DNA of 40,890 nucleotides from the NCBI GenBank assembly GCA_045660745.1, contig JAZREJ010000016.1, forward strand, positions 1-40,890, read 5' to 3'. This DNA comes from RGIG6353 sp045660745. Its GTDB lineage: Bacteria; Bacillota; Clostridia; Oscillospirales; SIG627. This document shows, one piece after another, positions 17,501-23,648 of this stretch. The notes beneath the pieces are model-generated. The model saw nothing but the letters and a program-made list of their open reading frames with translations. It was not told the DNA's origin and made no database searches. Position 1 is the first letter of the stretch. Each line of letters starts with the position of its first letter. Made by a program: the position numbers and the translations under genes.

Positions 17501-18595
17501 CTCTCACACCTTTTTCGTGTGGCATCTCACCAGTTTGAAGACGGTGACATCATGCACTGGTGGCACGGCTTCAGCGGTACACGGACCCTTTGCTCGGATG
17601 ACTATCTTTGGTTTGTGCTTCTTCTCAGTGAGTATTTCGGACGCACCGGAGACGAACGTGTATTCGGCAAAAAGGCGCCTTATCTTGTTTCACCGGTGCT
17701 CACAAAGGGAGAGCGCGAAAAATATGCTCTTGGCAGAAAAGGGGACGTGCATGAAAACCTTGTAATGCACGCTGTACGATGTGTAAAGCTCTTTTTTGAC
17801 AGGGGCTTCGGTGCACACGGCCTTCCGTTTATGGGAAGCGGAGACTGGAATGACGGAATGGACAGAGTGGGAGAGAGTGGTGGCGAGAGCGTTTGGCTGG
17901 CTTTCTTTGCAATTACTGTCATTTACAAAAGCTTTCCTATGTTTGAGCATTTCGGAATCGACACATCTTACTGGCGTGATGAGTGTCGGGCACTGTATGA
18001 CAGAATTGAAAAAAATGCTTTCTTTACCGACAGATACGCAAGAGCGTTTTTATCGGACGGCAGTGTTGTAGGCGCGGAAAGCTTTGAGACGGGATGCAAG
18101 ATAGATTCCTTGTCAGCCGCTTTTGCAAGTATCTGTTATCGTATTACAGGACTTGGACAGCCCGCGAGGATAAGTGCGGCACTTGATACCTCGTGGAAGC
18201 ATTTGTATGACGAAAAAAATGAAATATACAAGCTGTTTTCACCGCCATTCACATCGCGTGATACTCGTATAGGATACGTCACAAATTACCCGGAGGGGGT
18301 ACGCGAGAACGGCGGACAGTATACCCATGGAGCAATGTTTTCGGCTCTTGGATATTTGTGGGCCCCGTCCGAAAAGAAGAAAAACAGAGATCGCGCCTTG
18401 AAGATACTCAAGGCGGCGCTTGCATCCGAAAGAGATCCAGAAATATTAAAGACAGAGCCCTACGTGCTTGCAGCGGATATATACTCAAATCCAACACATC
18501 CCGGAAGAGGCGGCTGGAGCTTTTATACCGGCTCTGCGGGATGGTGCAGATATCTTATGAGCGAGATTCAAAAAACTTTGGAGAAGTCGGAATAA
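11597..18595 (+). CDS. Cyclic beta-1,2-glucan synthase-like membrane glycosyltransferase (GT84-GH94), 2332 aa
   Basis: A very large multi-domain membrane enzyme like NdvB/Cgs, which uses UDP-glucose to build beta-1,2-glucan, trims it and closes it into a ring. A cytosolic N-terminal part (1-230) is followed by two membrane helices (about 233-290), a GT84 domain (about 305-620) with the donor-binding VTLDSDTDV near 443 and YYKRAHRWARGD near 587, and more helices (about 627-810). A glucoamylase-like domain (about 835-1230, SPTNIGLYMLSLLAARDLDF) and a GH94 phosphorylase part follow, with SGGAWGGRDQTQDML near 1945 and GSGDWNDGMDRVGE near 2078. It is shorter than the roughly 2800-2900 residues of proteobacterial enzymes. 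No glucan exporter gene is nearby. Family is clear; the exact product in a Firmicute is not. Confidence 0.85.
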   Translation: MHDRFLKEELIRSVGKDPAKTDIKRSMRKIRAAHDLVKNGRSPLDRIQSAWLFENFYLIERTAAELAGYTNEMYIPLSCVTDKFAELVDIPDKENVSVLFEVITREKSIDDRVLEKIKEALLVSCIHKICERLENGGEVGCKIELLRQIGIFDFTPYIIGFSESERLLRSDPAGVWQKMRGESRALYKRKIYNMAKRDGVSFEEKCEEILSNAVEHSCHIGEFINFKNRARFVYYPLLLIIFLLSYGTSAWFIFSNFKGLVPVLITLTLSVPLFETSERLSAFILSLFFKSDILPRVEIENIGEDIPTLVVIPSMIPDKASAVKLFSHLERLWLKSRSRKGNDTGLYFGILADFPESDIKNPKTDNEIVDTSQKWVMSLNEKYGEHFAFFTRDRVLDKRSGKYGAHERKRGALLELTKFVLGRESRVKSFGANMPRIKYVVTLDSDTDVAMDDIRRFVGTMEHPLNRPVLCKKEGAVFVEKGFGILQPKIETCLESGFATPFSLLISGIGGHDIYHGPAFDLFHVLHRRAMFCGKGIFDAECYLKVLENAFPDGIILSHDMLEGSRLGAGIMTDMSFSDSVPKNVISYYKRAHRWARGDVQALGFVTRRVPDKHFKRVKNPQSHADRFYFFSGLLKLLSPIFSVLAIFLAATERGTLSVCVLFLSTSPLWLYSVIQIVSMLSRLSFSRLLRRFFSEAATGLVRELAYFFASFCSLFFRAWKNFTAICTSVWRILVSGRNLLEWSTASDTEKAAEKGGIIGYFIFAIPSFVAGVCLLVLSVNGAARLAGIAFCIFFIFGYATARNTSVRRLVSSKDAEKLKTYAERAFAFFNTVTATDNFLPCDNLSVSPNKALAHRTSPTNIGLYMLSLLAARDLDFITTSVLVKRLENTVSTLEALPKYRGHLYNWYDTRTGEVCGEKYISFVDSGNLTVSLLTLRMGLLEYLDEDERIRALSGRLEALEKNTDFKFLYNSSRKLFSIGYSVDREECDKGCYDLYMSEARTTDYYAVARGIVDKEHWSRLSRALVARHLRLGSASWSGTAFEYFMPILFLPVYANSFSDEALSFAFCEQTEYASATSHGRVWGTSESGYFAFDRDMNYQYKAFGVPSLALSTDSEKDRVISPYSSFLMLSENPSYCTKNLERLEKCGMWGEYGFYEALDLTPSRVGGGSAMVKSYMAHHVGMSILSVANVLLDGVFRKRFLRDAEMGSAVELLKEKIPVDAPVVKRKALKKRAKKPLSTSNSETRTVCKNRSRKATCALVGRETSLILDESGIREFSSKGISLTRPDTPLSFLPFLRKDNTFFTPASEERSNFACGGGYAEYSSETGRILINLSSDKCAVRIKLSTMYRDGDTACQSGIYIEPSAVSREAYVTHPAYTELFFEAVYDEEKDALFLEYKGRDGLFVCLLSDSRFEFEVFRERIFARCDRNLNTLLSYIRKNDSFTCDTGTLLSPCILARGVGVTDATFVLGYGKSLSEAYFCAKSELDKSAHKSVCDSDSWEKRMLMSAGITSFDSSLSERLLSSFDSGDSFKLCERLPQVFSKNSLWALGISATLPITAVRGGLDAEFLRNILELHRFHYISGVFYDLVFVCVDKGYHTPEKDAVTSLIDECRCRFMENQRGGIFVVGADCEELIRCAAAVFIDGEENKEVKRADEIKFNCASPAFPISDKPSGFIDGGYVIDKRVYEPEILWHHIIASDAFGTLLSSRGLGHTWVYNAGLTRLDVWENDRVSCERGEKLFLEWRGKTYDVCQSAARVELYPGIAKYITPFCEVSVSCHPRLLYKRVKVHLLVEGQVKLFYKMSPVMGDGSVRAGGVFARDIGCGIKFCHPFSDIKMDGFGILLCPNEKNVKASAFGIECEKISFVGARVDFILGFAGSEKHFEKIISDTEDTEALSEGYAKKFLPRFVKTDFSESAEKMYNLHLPLQCAISRIVARTGPYQSGGAWGGRDQTQDMLFLIDVCPNRVLSHLFRVASHQFEDGDIMHWWHGFSGTRTLCSDDYLWFVLLLSEYFGRTGDERVFGKKAPYLVSPVLTKGEREKYALGRKGDVHENLVMHAVRCVKLFFDRGFGAHGLPFMGSGDWNDGMDRVGESGGESVWLAFFAITVIYKSFPMFEHFGIDTSYWRDECRALYDRIEKNAFFTDRYARAFLSDGSVVGAESFETGCKIDSLSAAFASICYRITGLGQPARISAALDTSWKHLYDEKNEIYKLFSPPFTSRDTRIGYVTNYPEGVRENGGQYTHGAMFSALGYLWAPSEKKKNRDRALKILKAALASERDPEILKTEPYVLAADIYSNPTHPGRGGWSFYTGSAGWCRYLMSEIQKTLEKSE

Positions 18596-18618
18596 TTTAC
18601 TTTTTTCTTTAATACAAT
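18589..18618 (+). promoter_or_regulatory. Sigma-E-like promoter of the SipL-like gene
   Basis: GGAATAAT and AATACAAT are separated by 14 bases. The second is one base from the sigma-E -10 consensus CATACAAT, and the first carries the ATA core of the -35. The -35 overlaps the stop codon of the glucan synthase gene. sipL belongs to the sigma-E regulon in Clostridioides difficile, which makes the match plausible, but it is only a sequence match. Confidence 0.4.
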
Positions 18619-18646
18619 GTAGCAAAAAGAAAAAAGGAGAAAACGT

Positions 18647-20221
18647 ATGAATAGCATTCAAAAGGGAGAATTTGCTCAACTGATATATACGGGAGATGGA
18701 ACTGTACGCCTTGAAGAGGAGATAATACTTCCCGATTATTGCCCCGATGTTGCACGTCTTTTGAGAGTGGATATGACCCCTGTTTTTGAAAAGAGCCGTG
18801 CGTATATTCAGGATGGTGCTGTTAACGTCGGTGTTACGGGCAGAGCCGAGTTTACCGCAATATATGCCTCCTCCGAAGGGGACTGCGAGAGCTACTCATT
18901 TTCGGTGCCTATAGACACCTCGTATAAAAAGGATGCAGGGAGAAGGCAGGGGATTATCTCTGACAGCGTGGCTGTTTCCGCAATCCCATTCGTATCTACG
19001 GCAAGCGCCAAGCCTCTAACGTCACGCAAGCTTCTTGCAAGAGGGGAGATAAAGGTGGCAACGGACGTTTTCGCAAACATTGAGTATGCCTTATACGATG
19101 CCACCCATGACACGAGAGAAGAGAGTATTGAAACAGACGCGTGTGAAAGATTTGCGGCGTATCTTACAGGCAGCGTGACGTCCCCCTTTAGTGTTGTTCA
19201 GGATATAAAGATTCCCCCGACGCTTCCGTCAGGGGCTAAGGTGCTCTCCTGTATCGCGTCACTTTCTGTTGATTCATGCAGTCCGTCGCGTGATAGCGTT
19301 ACGGCATTTATGACGGCTACCTTCAACGTTTTCTATCTGTCTGAGGAATCCGGAGAGAGGGATGCCGAGTACGTGAGCTTCTGTCAGCCGATAGAGTTGC
19401 GGGAGCGTATCGAATGTGATGACTGCGCAGAGGATTCCGTCTGCCGAATACGCGCTATGGTGGGAGAGGCGAAATGCACGCTTGAAAGTGACAGTTTCGG
19501 CGAGATGAGAGTGTTCCGATTCGAGCTTCCGTATACACTTTCCTGTCTTGTGTTTGAAAATATGCCTGTTTCACTTGTAAGCGATGCTTACGGAATTGGG
19601 TGCGAAGCTGAGTGTCAATTCTCCGATGAGGAATTTTTGAGGTATATAGGTGCGCTGTCAGAGGGATTCCAGTTTAAAAAGAAGATAGGTGCTTCGACTG
19701 ACGCCGATTCGGTGAGCGGCGTACACGGCAAAGCGCGTGTGAGGTCGGTCACAGTTACCGGTGGCGCTGCTGCCGCTCATGTCGAACTGAATGTGAGTGC
19801 TATTCCCAGAGTGAGCGGATCTCTTTCGGGAAATATATTCGAGACAGTGGAGATAGATATTCCGTTGAATCTGCCGGAAAGTATCACAGCTGAGGTGGAT
19901 AGCGATAACACATTGTGTGATGCTGTGGCAACTCTTTCGTTTATTGATGCTCAGATGTCGGGAGGGGAAATGGAGGTTTCCGGTGAGATAGCGTTGCATG
20001 TGCAGATGTGGGAAAAGAGCAGAGTAAAGTTTGTAAGTGACGCAACACTATCGGAAAAGTGCGAAAGCCCTAAGACTACTCTGTTTTATTACCCCGCACC
20101 GAACGATACTTTGTGGAGTATCGGAAAACGGTACGGAGTGGGAAGTGAAAAACTGAAACAGATTAACGGGATTGAAAACGGAGTACTTCCGAGGGTATTG
20201 AAAATTTTCGACGGGAATTGA
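18647..20221 (+). CDS. sipL: SipL-like spore morphogenesis protein, SPOCS (DUF3794) and LysM domains, 524 aa
   Basis: SipL is a spore morphogenetic protein of Clostridia that binds the ATPase SpoIVA and helps encase the forespore with coat. The sequence begins with the usual EEEIILPDYCPDVARLLRV motif, part of the first SPOCS/DUF3794 domain, and a second such unit is seen around residues 170-290 and a third, weaker one around 325-430. A C-terminal LysM domain (about 477-521, PAPNDTLWSIGKRYGV) ends the protein; in C. difficile this domain mediates SpoIVA binding. Length agrees with SipL (about 510 residues). The Shine-Dalgarno is AAAAAGGAG. It stands alone behind a sigma-E-like promoter and before a strong terminator. 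DUF3794-LysM paralogues exist in Clostridia, so orthology to sipL is likely rather than proven. Confidence 0.8.
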   Translation: MNSIQKGEFAQLIYTGDGTVRLEEEIILPDYCPDVARLLRVDMTPVFEKSRAYIQDGAVNVGVTGRAEFTAIYASSEGDCESYSFSVPIDTSYKKDAGRRQGIISDSVAVSAIPFVSTASAKPLTSRKLLARGEIKVATDVFANIEYALYDATHDTREESIETDACERFAAYLTGSVTSPFSVVQDIKIPPTLPSGAKVLSCIASLSVDSCSPSRDSVTAFMTATFNVFYLSEESGERDAEYVSFCQPIELRERIECDDCAEDSVCRIRAMVGEAKCTLESDSFGEMRVFRFELPYTLSCLVFENMPVSLVSDAYGIGCEAECQFSDEEFLRYIGALSEGFQFKKKIGASTDADSVSGVHGKARVRSVTVTGGAAAAHVELNVSAIPRVSGSLSGNIFETVEIDIPLNLPESITAEVDSDNTLCDAVATLSFIDAQMSGGEMEVSGEIALHVQMWEKSRVKFVSDATLSEKCESPKTTLFYYPAPNDTLWSIGKRYGVGSEKLKQINGIENGVLPRVLKIFDGN

Positions 20222-20250
20222 AAAAGAGAGGCTTTCGCCTCTCTTTTTTT
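20221..20250 (+). terminator. Terminator of the SipL-like gene
   Basis: AAAAAGAGAGGC / GCCTCTCTTTTT with a TTTC loop and a long T-run directly at the stop codon. It can also act for the convergent minus-strand isomerase gene. Confidence 0.88.
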
Positions 20251-20255
20251 GTATA

Positions 20256-20350
20256 GAAAATTGCAATGCAATTTGTGAGTAACACAAAAGTCTTCCTTGA
20301 AAATTGTGAGCGCAGGCGAACTTTATTATTAGTTGCCGGAGGAGACTTTT
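20256..20350 (+). repeat. Structured dispersed repeat, copy 2
   Basis: Second copy of the element at 3531-3623, in the same orientation and again directly after a terminator hairpin. It keeps the leading AAATTGC-N3-GCAATTT hairpin, the AAAAGTC/GACTTTT outer stem and the GGCGA/TTGCC inner hairpin, while the middle differs by substitutions and a short insertion. The 3' end just reaches the stop codon of the minus-strand isomerase gene. Confidence 0.7.
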
Positions 20351-21146
20351 ACATTTCAGATATTTTTTTGATTCTTTCAAAACAGGTGGCAATAAACTCG
20401 TCGGGGTCCGTGTCAATATATTTTCCTTTGCCTGCTTTTGTTGAGACCTCAAGGGAAAGGGGACCTGAATAAGAATATTTATGAAGTCTTTTCATCGTAT
20501 CCTTATAGTCACAGGTACCGTCGAAGGGGAGAAGATGAAGGTCGGGGTCGTCGGGGGCGTATTCGTATCCGAGGTTATCGTGGATATGGGTGCATATTAT
20601 CTTTTCTCTGAAGATATCGGGGAAGGATACAAAACGTGTATATCCGTACTCGTGACCGCAGTCATAACAGAAGCGCACGTTGTCAAAATCCTCATATCTG
20701 TCAACAAGATACGCAAGGTTTCCCACCTTTCTGAGATTTTCAAAAGCAACGGTTATGCCGTTTTTCTTTGCGTAATCAACTATCGCATCGAATCTTGCAA
20801 GGCCCTTGTCGCAGATAGCGGGAGCCTTCCATCCCGATGATACGTGAAGAATTATTACAGGGATATTTGCTTCTTTTGCAACGTCTATCGTATGTTTTAC
20901 ACCGAGGAATATATCAGGTACCGTGTCATCGTCAAGCCACATATCATTGATACCACGGAAGGGAGCGTGGATAAATTCCGTTTCAAGTCCCAGCTCGTCG
21001 GCGCGTTTTTTGATTCTGACTGAGTTGTCAATATCCTCTGTTGAGATGAATACCGTGTTAAAATCGGCATTCTTTATTCTGTCGAGCGTCAGCACGGAAT
21101 CCTCTCCTGAGATGCAACCGACTGTAATACCAAGCTTATGCTCCAT
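20349..21146 (-). CDS. Sugar phosphate isomerase/epimerase (xylose isomerase-like TIM barrel), 265 aa
   Basis: A second TIM-barrel protein of the xylose isomerase-like superfamily, distinct from the one at 171-1082. Candidate metal-binding strand ends are VAFENLRKV near residue 155, RFCYDCGHEYG near 182, ICTHIHDNLG near 209 and LSLEVSTKAG near 242. Its gene begins 11 bases after the stop of the aminotransferase gene and follows an AAGAGG site, so the two form one transcription unit. A shared role in amino-sugar or keto-acid metabolism can be imagined, but the pairing is not diagnostic. The superfamily is sure and the substrate unknown. Confidence 0.85.
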   Translation of the reverse strand: MEHKLGITVGCISGEDSVLTLDRIKNADFNTVFISTEDIDNSVRIKKRADELGLETEFIHAPFRGINDMWLDDDTVPDIFLGVKHTIDVAKEANIPVIILHVSSGWKAPAICDKGLARFDAIVDYAKKNGITVAFENLRKVGNLAYLVDRYEDFDNVRFCYDCGHEYGYTRFVSFPDIFREKIICTHIHDNLGYEYAPDDPDLHLLPFDGTCDYKDTMKRLHKYSYSGPLSLEVSTKAGKGKYIDTDPDEFIATCFERIKKISEM

Positions 21147-21157
21147 ACTTAAACCTC

Positions 21158-22432
21158 TTATAAAAGCTTTTCAAGGCATGTAATTTTAGCACAAACACAA
21201 AGAACCTCAATTGCAGCTGCAAGCTCTTCAGCACTCGGATATGAGGGAGCGATTCGGATGTTTCTATCACGGGGGTCAAGTCCGTATGGGTGAGTTGCGC
21301 CCGCATCGGTAAGCTTAACACCTGTTTCAGCACACATCTGAACGGTACGCTTTGCACAGCCGTCAAGAAGGTCAAGGCTTACAAAGTAACCGCCGAGAGG
21401 ATGAGTCCAGGATGCGATATCGCCGTTTTCAAACTCTTTTTCAAGAGTAGAAAGAACAACGTCAAACTTGGGACGCATTATAGCGGCATGTCTCATCATG
21501 TGAGCACGAACGCCTTCCGCATTCTTGAAGAATTTGACGTGACGTCCCTGATTTACTTTATCATGACCGATGGTCTGAACGAACATATGCTTTGTAGCCC
21601 ATGCAATGTTCTTCTTGCTTGAAGCAAGAACTGCGACACCTGCACCGGGATAGGATATCTTGGATGTGGAGGCAAAAATGTACGCCATATCCTCGCGTCC
21701 GGTCTTCTTAAGCTCGTCAAGAAGGTTCAAAAGAACGTCAGCCTTGTCCTCGTATATTTCATGAACAAAATATGCGTTGTCCCAGAAAATTCTGAAATCG
21801 CTTGCCGCGGGCTTAAGTGCGGCAAAACGGCGGACGGTTTCGTCAGAATATGTGATTCCTTCGGGGTTTGAGTATTTCGGAACGCACCAAATGCCCTTTA
21901 TCTTGTCGTCACTTGCAACGAGACGTTCAACCTCGTCCATGTCGGGGCCGTCTTTTGTCATCGCAACGGAAATCATCTTGATGCCCATGGTCTCGCATAT
22001 TCTGAAGTGGCGGTCATATCCGGGAACGGGGCAGAGAAATTTAATTTCTCCCTGATCCTTCCAAGGGGTAGACTCTGCGTCAACACCGAAAAGGAGAGCG
22101 CGAACAATGGTGTCATACATTATATTAAGGGAACTGTTTCCGCAAACAAGAACTTCATCGCTCTCAACTTCAAGCAGTTCGGCAAAAAGCTTGCGACATG
22201 CGGGGATTCCCTCAACAACACCATAGTTGCGAAGGTCCACTGCGGCGGATAGTGTGCACTCGTCACCGCCGAGACAGGAAAGCATTCCGTCGGAAAGTAC
22301 GAGCTGTTCGCGACATGGCTTACCTCGTGACATATCAAGATTTAAATTTTTTGCTTTGAGTTCTTCAAGCTTTTCGTAAAGGGATTCAAGTTCTTTTTTG
22401 ATAAGTTCCGGGGAAAGTGTTTTGTATTGCAT
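21158..22432 (-). CDS. Type Ic aspartate/alanine aminotransferase-like enzyme, 424 aa
   Basis: A PLP-dependent aminotransferase of fold type I, of the group (PF12897) that includes the subgroup Ic aspartate aminotransferase of Corynebacterium. Typical signs are LDMSRGKPCREQL near residue 33, VVEGIPACRKLF near 92, VCGNSSLNIMYD near 117, FLCPVPGYDRHF near 152, WCVPKYSNPEGITYSD near 200, IFWDNAYFVHE near 238 and the lysine that binds PLP in ASTSKISYPGAGVA near 276. The length is normal for this group. The start is backed by AAAAGAGGAACA before the ATG. It is the first gene of a two-gene unit with the isomerase and has a near-consensus promoter. Likely reaction: reversible amino transfer between aspartate and 2-oxoglutarate. 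Confidence 0.9.
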   Translation of the reverse strand: MQYKTLSPELIKKELESLYEKLEELKAKNLNLDMSRGKPCREQLVLSDGMLSCLGGDECTLSAAVDLRNYGVVEGIPACRKLFAELLEVESDEVLVCGNSSLNIMYDTIVRALLFGVDAESTPWKDQGEIKFLCPVPGYDRHFRICETMGIKMISVAMTKDGPDMDEVERLVASDDKIKGIWCVPKYSNPEGITYSDETVRRFAALKPAASDFRIFWDNAYFVHEIYEDKADVLLNLLDELKKTGREDMAYIFASTSKISYPGAGVAVLASSKKNIAWATKHMFVQTIGHDKVNQGRHVKFFKNAEGVRAHMMRHAAIMRPKFDVVLSTLEKEFENGDIASWTHPLGGYFVSLDLLDGCAKRTVQMCAETGVKLTDAGATHPYGLDPRDRNIRIAPSYPSAEELAAAIEVLCVCAKITCLEKLL

Positions 22433-22469
22433 ATTGTTCCTCTTTTAAAAAATTTTCAATTGAATATAT

Positions 22470-22498
22470 ATATTACATTAAATATTAACACTTGTCAA
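22470..22498 (-). promoter_or_regulatory. Sigma-A promoter of the aminotransferase-isomerase operon
   Basis: On the minus strand TTGACA, a 17-base spacer and TAATAT, about 40 bases upstream of the aminotransferase start. Confidence 0.8.
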
Positions 22499-22606
22499 GA
22501 AAAATTGACGGTTTTAACAAAAATATTTTCGGTATTTCATCAAAATGAATAAAAAAGTGCGAGAAGGTAAAAAATAAAAGTGAAAAAAGTAAAGGAGTTT
22601 TTTAAG

Positions 22607-22957
22607 ATGACTGTAAAACGTGGGGATATTTTTTATGCTGATTTAAGTCCCGTTGTCGGCTCGGAGCAGGGTGGGGTAAGGCCCGTTGTTATCGTACAGA
22701 ATGACGTAGGAAACCGTCACAGCCCGACTGTTATTGCCGCTGCCATAACCAGCAAGACCGATAAGACAAGACTGCCGACACATATTGATATTACCGCCGA
22801 CACCTTTGGACTTTCCAAAAATTCGGTGATTTTGCTTGAACAGGTACGTACTATTGATAAGACAAGACTCCGTGAGAAGATGGGGCATTTAACACCCGAT
22901 ACAATGGAGAGGGTCAATGATGCGATTTCAGTGTCATTTGGATTGAATCTGTCATAA
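22607..22957 (+). CDS. MazF/EndoA-type mRNA endoribonuclease toxin, 116 aa
   Basis: A sequence-specific RNase of the MazF/PemK family, which cuts single-stranded mRNA. The frame begins MTVKRGDIFYADLSPVVG, with the conserved GGVRPVVIVQND containing Arg25 and ITSKTDKTRLPTHI containing Thr48; both match the catalytic residues of Bacillus EndoA. The whole protein is one domain of normal length. I chose the ATG 9-10 bases after AAAGGAG; an upstream in-frame start would add an unconserved nine-residue extension. No antitoxin is coded just upstream: the neighbouring bases hold only a ten-codon frame, then the divergent aminotransferase promoter. Solo mazF genes occur in Clostridia; an unlinked antitoxin elsewhere is possible. 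Confidence 0.9.
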   Translation: MTVKRGDIFYADLSPVVGSEQGGVRPVVIVQNDVGNRHSPTVIAAAITSKTDKTRLPTHIDITADTFGLSKNSVILLEQVRTIDKTRLREKMGHLTPDTMERVNDAISVSFGLNLS

Positions 22958-23061
22958 GTTTACTTGCTGATATGTCTGTGAAGCTATAATGCGGAAAAAG
23001 TATTTTATTGCATTGAAATTATTGTCTTGAACAATCCTTATTAGAGCTTTGTTAGTATTTT
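22958..23061. other. Gene-free AT-rich stretch after mazF
   Basis: No open frame with a ribosome site is seen. A TTGAAC sequence near 23027 may be a -35 for a transcript leading into the structured region that follows, but no good -10 pairs with it. There is no clear terminator for mazF. Confidence 0.35.
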
Positions 23062-23153
23062 AAAGCCGCTCGCAGTGAGCTTATGTATGTGTTACCCAAG
23101 CCGAAGGTCGGAGAGGGTCCTGTCGGCTTGGGTGGGATTAATCCAGTGCCTTT
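23062..23153 (+). ncRNA. Candidate structured RNA of unknown class
   Basis: In 92 bases there are three hairpins enclosed by a weak AAAG/CTTT closing pair: GCTC-N5-GAGC, a long CCCAAGCCGA / TCGGCTTGGG helix with an inner AGG/CCT pairing, and the palindrome GGATTAATCC. The GC content is higher than that of the flanks and there is no coding frame. It lies between the end of mazF and the end of the convergent HPr gene, a usual place for a free-standing small RNA. The order (TGTGTTA, then a strong helix and GGTGGG) vaguely recalls Firmicute 6S RNA, but it is short for that. Strand is uncertain. Confidence 0.4.
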
Positions 23154-23189
23154 AATAATATTATATCAAAACAAATGGGTTTGTCAATA

Positions 23190-23354
23190 GGTTTTATTAC
23201 GAAATTCTTTCGTTTTTATTACGATTTGTTTTCGGTTTGTCCAAATTAAGGGCAGACAGCATGCGTTTTGGATAAAGTATTGAAAAACTCAATGACAGAG
23301 TACGAAGCGGACAAAACTTGCATAAATGTAATAAAACGAATATAATTGGACAAA
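23190..23354. repeat. Imperfect inverted repeats, possible decayed MITE-like element
   Basis: AT-rich sequence with a left arm (TCGTTTTTATTACG, then GGTTTGTCC) and a right arm (GGACAAAAC, then GTAATAAAACGA and a further GGACAAA) in opposite orientation. The arms match imperfectly and no gene lies between them. No target-site duplication could be made out. Confidence 0.3.
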
Positions 23355-23358
23355 AATA

Positions 23359-23383
23359 AAGAACAGGGCATAGCCCTGTTCTT
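23359..23383 (-). terminator. Terminator of the deacetylase-HPr unit
   Basis: Perfect AAGAACAGGGC / GCCCTGTTCTT hairpin with a three-base loop. On the minus strand it is followed by TATTTTTG, and it begins shortly after the HPr-like stop codon. Confidence 0.85.
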
Positions 23384-23399
23384 AGTTTATGCTTCTGGT

Positions 23400-23633
23400 T
23401 TATTCCTCGACAATAAGGTCCTTTACGGCTTCAATGAGCTCATTCTCGTCGGCGCCGTTTACAGTGAGGTTTACGGGCTGCATAAGATTGAGTGAGAAGA
23501 TTCCCATGATGGACTTTGCATCAACAACGTATTTACCGCTGGAGAGATCAGCGTCAGACGTAAAGCGGGAAACGGTGTTGATAAATGATTGTACCTGAGG
23601 AATGGTTTGAAGACGGATTTTTACTTGTTTCAT
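23400..23633 (-). CDS. Crh-like HPr family protein lacking the phospho-histidine, 77 aa
   Basis: A small HPr-fold protein. Where true HPr has a GLHARPA motif with the histidine phosphorylated by Enzyme I, this protein has TIPQVQSFI, so it cannot carry phosphate to sugars. The second site is kept: AKSIMGIFSL contains Ser41, equivalent to Ser46 of HPr, which HPr kinase phosphorylates. Loss of His with Ser kept is the pattern of Crh in Bacillus, a partner of the repressor CcpA. The start follows GAAAGGAAAAC. It lies 15 bases after the deacetylase gene, so the two are probably cotranscribed. A role in carbon catabolite control is inferred. Confidence 0.8.
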   Translation of the reverse strand: MKQVKIRLQTIPQVQSFINTVSRFTSDADLSSGKYVVDAKSIMGIFSLNLMQPVNLTVNGADENELIEAVKDLIVEE

Positions 23634-23648
23634 ATTGTTTTCCTTTCG

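Noticed and set aside
22549..22581. A ten-codon frame before mazF as a minimal antitoxin
   Set aside because: Too short for any known MazE type, and it has no clear ribosome site.
23062..23153. Small SRP RNA
   Set aside because: The conserved GGAAGGAAGCAG-type apical motif is absent.
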